64,000 nucleotides of DNA from Martelella alba (GTDB lineage Bacteria; Pseudomonadota; Gammaproteobacteria; Enterobacterales; Enterobacteriaceae). Positions 57,965-64,000 of this stretch are shown piece by piece. The notes under the pieces are model-generated. The model was not told the origin of the DNA. It did no database searches and saw nothing but the letters and a program-made list of their open reading frames with translations. The position numbers were made by a program, and so were the translations under genes. The stretch spans positions 248,001-312,000 of the forward strand of contig NZ_SZPQ01000002.1 in the NCBI RefSeq assembly GCF_005217455.1, in the 5' to 3' direction. Within the stretch, counting starts at the first letter, position 1. Each line of letters begins with the position of its first letter.

Positions 57965-58605
57965 CGCCGTTTCCCGTCATAAAAACGTCATGTTAGCCGG
58001 CTTCCATGTCAGAAATATGACGGCGGCGAAAAGGAGGATGCATGCCGAAAGCGCCTCGTACCCAAATGACCAAGTACGATTAAACCCCTCGCGGGATTTT
58101 GCCGGCGCTTGCCTACGGTAACAGTGAATAAAAATCTTATTCCCGCTTTGCCGCAGACTTTACGTTAGGGTAGTGACTCATTCAGTCAGCAGGTATTCAG
58201 GCGTTAATTTCACTCCCATAAATATCCTCGCCAAAATTTACGTATCACGCGGGTAAGATTAATCTTAAATGCCCGCAACGTTTTTGCCTGGGGAACTGTT
58301 TTATTCTAAATTTTATTATAAACACATTAATTATTTTAATGATTATATATTTTACTTCGAGACGCATCGCGGCGGCAAGCGAGCGGCAAATTCGCCGAGA
58401 ACGAATGTGAACCGCCAACGGCGGGCCTCCGGTGAGAGACCGGATGTCTCTCATGCCTCCCCAGACGCATAGCTGAGGATGTGACCGGGGCGGGCGGGCG
58501 CCGCCAATAAAGGGCAACTTGAAGTATGACCAGCATATTGGGGTATTACGCTATTTTTATCACCCAATCTCATGTCTGATAAAAGCAACGGACCAGGACA
58601 AGATT
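57965..58605. other. Gap with repeat copy E and a possible minileader
   Basis: No confident gene. A strong AAGGAGG (58031-58037) precedes an ATG at 58042 that opens only 13 codons (MPKAPRTQMTKYD). An AT-rich stretch (58290-58350) is followed by the long repeat copy E. Confidence 0.45.
58344..58539 (+). repeat. Dispersed repeat, copy E (full, with central expansion)
   Basis: Left block GACGCATCGCGGCGGCAAGC, centre CCCCAGACGCATAGC and GTGACCGGGG, and right block GGGCAACTTGAAGTATGACC match copies A and C. About 70 extra bases between left block and centre include GAGAGACCGG / CTCTC-type short inverted repeats. Confidence 0.7.
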
Positions 58606-58845
58606 ATGGTAGAACATCGCGGCGGTTCAGGTAATTTTGCGGAAGATAAAGAGAAAGCCTCAAAGGCGGGCCGAAAGGGCGGCCAGAATAGCGGCGGGAA
58701 CTTCAAAAATGATCCTGAACGCGCCTCGCAAGCGGGACGCAAAGGCGGCCAGCACAGCGGCGGGAATTTCAAGAACAGTCCGGAACGCGCTTCGCAGGCA
58801 GGACGCAAAGGCGGAAAAAACAGCCACGGCGGCCGCGGTTCCTGA
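58606..58845 (+). CDS. KGG-repeat stress-induced protein (YmdF/YciG family)
   Basis: 79 residues from the ATG at 58606 with AGGA eight bases upstream. It starts MVEHRGGSGNFAEDKEKASK and contains three copies of an (A)GRKGG(Q/K)(N/H)S module separated by GGNFKNDPERASQ-type linkers; E. coli YmdF begins almost identically. The family is RpoS-induced, highly charged and disordered; in Salmonella YciG and relatives have been linked to swarming. The frame is open 29 codons upstream into repeat copy E and is not used there. Confidence 0.9.
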   Translation: MVEHRGGSGNFAEDKEKASKAGRKGGQNSGGNFKNDPERASQAGRKGGQHSGGNFKNSPERASQAGRKGGKNSHGGRGS

Positions 58846-59044
58846 TGATTCTTTCCGGCCCTTTGCCGTTTCGGTGAAGGGCGTTTATCGCGGCCTGCCG
58901 CCATTCGACCCTTTCGCGGCCTTGCCCCCCGCTCACCCGAACAAAGACGCGATAGAGCAATATCTACTCTTCAAAAACGCTTATTTAGTTGTAGTTTAGT
59001 CATTATCATTCGTTAAAGGAAAGTTTTTCGCCAGGAGGCCAACT

Positions 59045-59758
59045 ATGAAACCACAACACCCCATCGAACCGGAATGTTTGATGCTCGATTCCCTCAATCA
59101 CGTTCCGCTGATTGCTTTAATGGAACACTCGACCATTCCATGGGCCATTAAAAGTAACGACTCGCGTTTTGTTTATATCAATGAGCCATGTAAAGATTTC
59201 TTTAATATCCCGGCCGGTTTTGATTTCGAAGGCCGGCTGGATGAAGAGTTTCCCACGCCATGGTCCGAAATGGCGCCGGAATACCAAGCGCATGATCGCA
59301 AAGCGGAAGCCAGTAAAGAAGGCGCCGAGATTATCACAACATCCTATTTCGGCCGCGATGCCATTCTTGAACCCTGGTATTGTCCCAAGTTCCCTCTTTA
59401 TAACCGGACAGGCGATGTCATCGGCAGCATTTTTTACGGTAAACGATTTAATTTCCTTTCCGTATGTGATTTTTTCAACAGTCTCAAGCCGTCGGTCCTT
59501 ACCCTCTCGCCGCCGGATGATACCTTCACTGAGAAAGAACTCGATGTCATTTTCTACGTTTTACAAAAATTGAGTGCCAAGGATATCGCCCTGCGTTTAT
59601 GCCTGTCGCACCGAACCGTGGAAAACCGGCTGAATACCATTTATGGCAAAATCAATGTCAACTCCGCCAAGGAATTGATTGAATATTGCCATCACTCGGG
59701 ATTGAACTGTTATGTGCCGAAGAAGCTGCTCCGGGAAGGCGTTGATTTTTTCTGGTAA
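59045..59758 (+). CDS. PAS-LuxR transcriptional regulator 1
   Basis: 237 residues: a PAS-type sensory domain (about 22-135: IPWAIKSNDSRFVYINEPCK and the LYNRTGDVIGSIFYGKRF strand) followed by a LuxR/GerE helix-turn-helix (161-215: FTEKELDVIFYVLQKLSAKD, LCLSHRTVENRLNTIYGKIN). The AGGAGG ribosome site lies 6-8 nt upstream of the ATG. No acyl-homoserine-lactone domain is visible. It lies within the flagellar cluster, transcribed like fliF, with a terminator 175 bp downstream. Ligand and targets unknown; flagellar control is inferred only from position. Confidence 0.83.
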   Translation: MKPQHPIEPECLMLDSLNHVPLIALMEHSTIPWAIKSNDSRFVYINEPCKDFFNIPAGFDFEGRLDEEFPTPWSEMAPEYQAHDRKAEASKEGAEIITTSYFGRDAILEPWYCPKFPLYNRTGDVIGSIFYGKRFNFLSVCDFFNSLKPSVLTLSPPDDTFTEKELDVIFYVLQKLSAKDIALRLCLSHRTVENRLNTIYGKINVNSAKELIEYCHHSGLNCYVPKKLLREGVDFFW

Positions 59759-60091
59759 TGGCGACTCTACGGACACGCGGCGCCGGCGCATTAACCAACT
59801 TGACTTTATCAAAGGCAAGCAGGGCTCACACCGTGGTGCTCCTTGGTCGGAGAAAGGAATTGATATCGGAATTGAAGCCAAAAATTAACATTTCCGCTTA
59901 GTGTTGTATCATACGTTCCAGTTGATTTATTTGGGCCAACAGTGGCCCTTTTTTCATGCTATGGGAAAAGAACTTTGATAATTGTGAATATTAATCCTGG
60001 CGTAAATTTGTTCTAATTCGCACATACCTATCGATTAAGTTTTTATGTTTATCATAATACCGATTACATTTGAATCATAATTTTCAAGAAA
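59759..60091. other. Gap after PAS-LuxR regulator 1
   Basis: No gene seen. It contains the intrinsic terminator at 59933-59954 and an AT-rich segment (59960-60091) after it. The 175 bases between stop codon and terminator could be a long 3' UTR or house a small RNA. Confidence 0.45.
59933..59954 (+). terminator. Strong intrinsic terminator
   Basis: GGGCCA, loop ACAG, TGGCCC, then TTTTTT. Its distance from the upstream stop codon is unusually long. Confidence 0.9.
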
Positions 60092-60739
60092 TTAAAATTC
60101 CAAATGCACTACTCCAATAAAACGCTTAGGTAAATATCGGTGATATTCTTTAGAGACACAAAAATTTTTGAAATCATCGAAATGATTCACGCCAACCTTT
60201 TCATACAAGGTTTGCATATAACTTTCCACTGTTCGCGTAGATAAGTTTAGCCTTTCCGCTGTTTCTTTGTTCGTTAAGCCCTGTAATCGAAAAAACATCA
60301 CCTCGCAATTCCTCTCTGTAAAAAAATAATCCGGCTTATTGAGAAGTAATGATCCCGGCATATTCCCTTTTATGAAATCATTCAATGTAAAGACTTCAAG
60401 ATTTTTTGTATAAACACAAATACCCACGCATTCATTTTCATCATTATAATAAGGGACCTTGTTAACTATATATGGACACTCAACAGCGGCGGGATGAATT
60501 TCAAGGCATCGCATTGCCTTTTCACTCGATGTTATTTGTTTGTCTTGACGTATAAATTCCACGCCCGTATCATCTATTTCGAATAATTTAGATTTAATTT
60601 CAATATCTGATTTTCCCAACACGTCAGACTTGTTTTTCAACCCCAACAAATCCAATGCGGCTTTATTTGTATAAATATGTCGGGATTCAAGATCTTTAAT
60701 CACATATGGCGATGAAAACTGATCAAGCAAACTTATCAT
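60092..60739 (-). CDS. PAS-LuxR transcriptional regulator 2
   Basis: 215 residues with the same layout as regulator 1: PAS-type domain (about 3-112: SSPYVIKDLESRHIYTNKAA, YNDENECVGICVYTKNLEVF) and a LuxR-type helix-turn-helix (about 140-195: FTERNCEVMFFRLQGLTNKE, LNLSTRTVESYMQTLYEKVG). The two proteins align across both domains but are well diverged. This gene is visibly AT-richer than its neighbours, with many AAA/TTT codons, which suggests recent acquisition. It converges on regulator 1 and is followed on its upstream side by an IS remnant. Function unknown. Confidence 0.82.
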   Translation of the reverse strand: MISLLDQFSSPYVIKDLESRHIYTNKAALDLLGLKNKSDVLGKSDIEIKSKLFEIDDTGVEFIRQDKQITSSEKAMRCLEIHPAAVECPYIVNKVPYYNDENECVGICVYTKNLEVFTLNDFIKGNMPGSLLLNKPDYFFTERNCEVMFFRLQGLTNKETAERLNLSTRTVESYMQTLYEKVGVNHFDDFKNFCVSKEYHRYLPKRFIGVVHLEF

Positions 60740-61203
60740 TGATTGATGAATTTATAGTGAAAAGTGTTTTGTTATCAAATTGACATTATACAAAACCATA
60801 GCTGAGTCTTGCTGGAGTCCAGGCGGTTAAAAATGACAACGAAATGGAAGCGCTCAATCAGCGCCGGTTCATCAATTTTATGCATGATGCGCGGGTATAT
60901 GGCCGACGCTTTGGTACTTTCAATGTGGCGGATGATGTTAACCGTGAAGCCCTGGCAATAAAATTGACCTGAATATCCCCGCACGGCGTATCATCCGGGT
61001 TTTGGACAAGATCGTGCCAACCCGTGGTTACCCGCTGAAGATACGAATGGATAACGGGTTTCGCTGACGCTGGCTGACGGAAATTAACAGCCCGCGTCCT
61101 CATGAATCCTTGAAGAACCTGATGCCGGAAGATTACCGGCTGATAGCGGAAAAACCGGTCCTCTCGAAAAGTGGTTGAAGCCAAAACGGCTGTGCTTACC
61201 CCT
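60740..61203. other. Gap dominated by an IS3-type remnant
   Basis: Bases about 60840-61178 are a decayed transposase fragment. No other feature is recognised. Confidence 0.5.
60840..61178 (+). mobile_element. Remnant of an IS3-family transposase (orfB)
   Basis: Pieces of an IS3-family integrase-core transposase can be read: GRRFGTFNVADDVNREALAI, then after a one-base frameshift DLNIPARRIIRVLDK and RGYPLKIRMDNG, then a large internal deletion, and the C-terminal NSPRPHESLKNLMPEDYRLI with a stop at 61176-61178. The N-terminal part and terminal inverted repeats are not found. Clearly inactive. Confidence 0.82.
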
Positions 61204-61515
61204 CTACACCGACATATTCATGATATCCTGGTACGCCGAAACCAGCTTGTTTCTGACCTGCACGCCGGTTTGCAGGGCGATGGAGGATTTTTGCATATCC
61301 ACCATCACGTCATTCAATCCCACCGACGGACTGCCGACCGCATAGGCCTGGGCTTCCGCGCCGTATTTGTTTTGCGTGGCGCTGATATTATCCAGCGCCG
61401 CGCTGAGCTGGGCGGCGAAACTGCCGCCGGCGTCCGGCGTTTCACTGATGCCGCCCGCCGCCCGGGCCGCCTGGCGCAGTTGCTGTAATGCCGACTCGAT
61501 ACCTTGAATGGCCAT
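61204..61515 (-). CDS. fliE: Flagellar hook-basal body complex protein FliE
   Basis: Links the MS-ring to the proximal rod and is the first rod protein exported. The protein has 103 residues (E. coli 104). Conserved MAIQGIESALQQLRQAA, SFAAQLSAALDNIS and the C-terminal VGLNDVMVDMQKSSIALQTG then VRNKLVSAYQDIMNMSV. It is divergent from fliF, as in E. coli. Confidence 0.96.
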   Translation of the reverse strand: MAIQGIESALQQLRQAARAAGGISETPDAGGSFAAQLSAALDNISATQNKYGAEAQAYAVGSPSVGLNDVMVDMQKSSIALQTGVQVRNKLVSAYQDIMNMSV

Positions 61516-61748
61516 CTCTTCCCCCTGGTTTTTTTATCAGGCGTTTACCTTAGCAGAAGCCCATGGCGGCTAAGGCGCTAAATAACACCAATTTACCCGG
61601 TTATTTCAGCCATCAAATTGCCCGGCAAAGGCAAATAATGACGTTCATCTTTCTATGATGACCGCCGGTTAACCGTTTAGCACAGCAGGGAGAGTGTTTT
61701 GTTATCAGCCATTAACCCAAACCGTTCGACTCATGGCGGGATCACGCG

Positions 61749-63431
61749 ATGAATACGGTCAAAAACGGTACTAACGGCCAGAGCAAGAATCCGTTCACGT
61801 TATTGCAAGAGCGTCTTCGCACCAACCCGAAAATATCCATCGCCATCGCCGCAGCGGCCGCCATCGCCGTGGTTCTGGTGCTGGCCTTGTGGGCCAGAAG
61901 CCCCGATTACCGGGTGCTCTACAGCAATATCGGCGATCGCGACGGCGGTGATATCGTCACCCAGCTTACGCAGATGAACATACCCTACCGTTTCGCGGAA
62001 CAAGGGACAGCGATAATGGTGCCGGCCGATTCTGTCTATGAAACGCGCCTGAAACTGGCCAGCCTCGGCTTGCCTAAAGGGGGCGCGGTGGGCTTTGAAC
62101 TGCTGGATAAGGAAAAATTCGGCATCAGCCAGTTCAACGAGCAGATCAACTACCAGCGCGCACTGGAAGGGGAACTGGCCCGGACCATCGAAACACTGGG
62201 CCCGGTGCGCTCCGCTCGGGTTCACCTGGCGGTGCCCAAGCCCTCTTTGTTCGTCAGAGAACAGAAAAACCCTACCGCGTCGGTCACGTTGAATCTGCAA
62301 CCGGGGCGCGCGCTGGATGACGGCCAGGTCAGCGCCATCGTTTATATGGTTTCCAGCAGCGTTGCCGGTCTCCCCCCCGGCAATGTCACCGTGGTGGACC
62401 AACAGGGACATTTACTGACCCAGTCCGACGTCAACGGACGCAATCTCAACGCTACCCAGCTTAAGTACAACAGCGAGCTGGAAAGCCGCTATCAGCGGCG
62501 GATTGAAAATATCCTGGCGCCCATGGTCGGCAATGGCAACGTGCATGCCCAGGTCACCGCCCAAATCAATTACGACAGTCAGGAACAGACTGACGAACAT
62601 TATCAGCCCAATGGGGGCGACACCAATTCGGCAATACGCTCCCGGCAAACCGATCAGAGCGAGCAGATAGGCGTCACGCCGCCCGGCGGCGTGCCCGGCG
62701 CGTTATCCAACGAACCGGCGCCGGCCGCCACCGCGCCCATAGACCGGCAAGCGAGCGTAACCACCGGCGCAACGGCCGCCGGCAACCGCTCGGGCGCCAA
62801 CGGACCGACCCGTCCCACCGTGCCCTCCAACACCCATCATGAAGAAACGGTCAATTACGAACTCGATCACAAGGTGGTCCACGTCACCAGTAGCGAGGGC
62901 AAGCTGGAGAGACTTTCCGTGGCGGTGGTGGTGAACTATTTGCCGGGCGCCGACGGCAAACCGCCGGTGCCGCTGACGCCGCAGCAAATGACACAAGTGG
63001 AAGATCTGACGCGGGAAGCCATGGGATATTCGGCTGAACGCGGCGATAGTTTGAACGTAGTCAATACGCCTTTTGTCAATGCCGAGGACAATGGAGGCGC
63101 CTTACCCTTCTGGGAACGCGGTGAGTTCTTTGACGGGCTGATGACCGCCGGGCGTTGGCTGCTGGTGCTGCTGGCGGCCTGGATCTTGTGGCGCAGGGCC
63201 GTCCGCCCGCTGGTCAAAGCCCGGCTCGCAACGCCGGCCGTTGAGCCGCCCGCTCCCGCGCCGGTTGAGGATGTGGTCGTGAGGCTCAGCCGGGATCAGC
63301 AGGAAGAAAAGAAACGGGCGCAGCAACGTGAAAATACCGAGGCCCGCAGCCAGCGGGTCCGTGATGTGGCCGACCAGGATCCGCGGATCGTGGCGCTGGT
63401 GATTCGCCAATGGATGAGCAATGAACAATGA
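61749..63431 (+). CDS. fliF: Flagellar M-ring protein FliF
   Basis: Inner-membrane ring protein that forms the base of the flagellum and houses the export gate. The protein has 560 residues (E. coli 552). Transmembrane helices are at about 29-49 and 464-482. Ring-building motifs in between include [56 protein letters not shown] and [16 protein letters not shown]. The middle (about 305-360) is a Pro/Ala/Thr-rich linker, as in the family. The C-terminal tail (ending [12 protein letters not shown]) binds FliG. The stop overlaps the fliG start. Confidence 0.97.
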   Translation: MNTVKNGTNGQSKNPFTLLQERLRTNPKISIAIAAAAAIAVVLVLALWARSPDYRVLYSNIGDRDGGDIVTQLTQMNIPYRFAEQGTAIMVPADSVYETRLKLASLGLPKGGAVGFELLDKEKFGISQFNEQINYQRALEGELARTIETLGPVRSARVHLAVPKPSLFVREQKNPTASVTLNLQPGRALDDGQVSAIVYMVSSSVAGLPPGNVTVVDQQGHLLTQSDVNGRNLNATQLKYNSELESRYQRRIENILAPMVGNGNVHAQVTAQINYDSQEQTDEHYQPNGGDTNSAIRSRQTDQSEQIGVTPPGGVPGALSNEPAPAATAPIDRQASVTTGATAAGNRSGANGPTRPTVPSNTHHEETVNYELDHKVVHVTSSEGKLERLSVAVVVNYLPGADGKPPVPLTPQQMTQVEDLTREAMGYSAERGDSLNVVNTPFVNAEDNGGALPFWERGEFFDGLMTAGRWLLVLLAAWILWRRAVRPLVKARLATPAVEPPAPAPVEDVVVRLSRDQQEEKKRAQQRENTEARSQRVRDVADQDPRIVALVIRQWMSNEQ

Positions 63432-64000
63432 CAATGACCGGAACTGAAAAAAGCGCCATTTTATTGATGACATTGGGCGAAGATCGCGCGGCGGAGGTGT
63501 TTAAACATCTCTCGGCGCGGGAAGTGCAGCAACTCAGCAGTTCCATGGCCAATATGTCGCAAACCTCGCAACAGCAGTTACTGGAGGTGCTAAAGGAATT
63601 CGAGGCGGAATCGGAGCAATTCGCCGCGCTGAGCATCAACGCCAGCGATTTCCTGCGTTCGGTGCTGGTAAAGGCCCTGGGGGAAGAGCGCGCCTCCAGC
63701 CTGCTGGAGGATATTCTCGAAACCCGGGAAACCACCACCGGCATGGAAACCCTCAATTTCATGGAGCCGCAGAGCGCGGCGGATCTTATCCGCGAAGAGC
63801 ACCCGCAAATCATCGCCACCATCCTGGTGCATCTACGACGCACCCAAGCGGCGGATATTCTGGTTTTGCTGGATGAAAAACTGCGCAACGACGTCATGCT
63901 GCGCATCGCCACCTTCGGCGGCGTACAGCCCGCGGCGCTGGCCGAATTGACCGAAGTGCTTAACGGGCTGCTGGACGGACAGAATCTTAAACGCAGCAAA
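63428..64000 (+). CDS. fliG: Flagellar motor switch protein FliG, N-terminal part
   Basis: Rotor protein that couples the MS-ring to the switch and receives torque from the stator. The first 191 codons are visible; the gene continues past the right edge (E. coli FliG is 331 residues). The ATG at 63428 overlaps the fliF stop (ATGA). The N-terminal FliF-binding domain ([37 protein letters not shown]), [20 protein letters not shown] and the start of the middle domain with the EHPQ motif ([19 protein letters not shown]) are conserved. No disruption is seen within the window. Confidence 0.96.
   Translation, partial: MTMTGTEKSAILLMTLGEDRAAEVFKHLSAREVQQLSSSMANMSQTSQQQLLEVLKEFEAESEQFAALSINASDFLRSVLVKALGEERASSLLEDILETRETTTGMETLNFMEPQSAADLIREEHPQIIATILVHLRRTQAADILVLLDEKLRNDVMLRIATFGGVQPAALAELTEVLNGLLDGQNLKRSK

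Noticed and set aside
61171-61488. 105-codon plus-strand frame opposite fliE
   Set aside because: Antisense shadow of fliE, which is certain from sequence and position.

Overview
The window is a chromosomal segment of a gammaproteobacterium of the order Enterobacterales. Almost every housekeeping gene matches its Escherichia coli orthologue in length and order (zwf-hexR-pykA-lpxM-mepM-znuACB-ruvBAC-yebC-nudB-aspS, then yecDE-cmoAB-cutC-yecM-argS, rimJ-mviM-murJ, mdtH-yceB, ghrA-serine tRNA, phoH-putA, and fliZA-fliC-fliDST-fliEFG). The sequence is GC-rich by eye. Several details suggest a lineage near Sodalis, Pectobacterium or Brenneria rather than Escherichia: no edd beside zwf-eda, a dispersed short repeat family, and PAS-LuxR regulators. 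The genus is inference only.

Layout. Bases 1-5.5 kb hold the end of purT, then central carbon metabolism: eda and zwf face hexR and pykA, with three HexR-type palindromes between zwf and hexR. From 5.5 to 10.8 kb come envelope genes (lpxM, mepM) and the zinc importer znuA / znuCB with a Zur box. From 10.9 to 16.3 kb come ruvB, ruvA, ruvC, yebC, nudB and aspS, with a LexA box upstream of ruvA. From 16.6 to 25.1 kb come yecD, yecE, cmoAB (tRNA wobble modification), cutC, a MalY/PatB-type C-S lyase, yecM, a possible small membrane protein and argS. From 25.2 to 37.3 kb are murJ, an 8.5 kb cyclic beta-1,2-glucan synthase gene, mviM and rimJ. From 37.5 to 41.4 kb are mdtH, yceB, ycdY, ghrA and a serine tRNA. 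From 41.6 to 45.5 kb is an accessory islet: a decayed alpha/beta hydrolase, a DHA2 efflux pump, a MmyB-type regulator and an SDR oxidoreductase. From 45.8 to 51.1 kb are phoH and a putA without its DNA-binding domain. The rest is flagellar (fliZ, fliA, fliC, fliD, fliS, fliT, fliE, fliF, partial fliG), interrupted at 57-61.2 kb by stress-type small proteins, two PAS-LuxR regulators and an IS3-family remnant.

Most notable observations. (1) A dispersed, MITE-like repeat of about 120-130 bp has at least seven full or partial copies. One lies inside the 3' end of znuC, replacing the ZnuC C-terminus and leaving the ancestral tail as a separate open frame overlapping znuB. Another sits between the ruvA LexA box and ruvA. 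A third lies just upstream of the 5'-truncated putA. (2) A cyclic beta-1,2-glucan synthase of rhizobial/Brucella type is inserted in the conserved mviM-murJ interval. (3) PutA lacks the ribbon-helix-helix domain and has only a TTG start. (4) Two PAS-LuxR regulators of the same architecture lie inside the flagellar cluster. (5) Compared with E. coli, edd, grxB, yceH and ycdX are missing from otherwise conserved positions.

All identifications rest on reading the sequence and remembered family knowledge; no database search was run.
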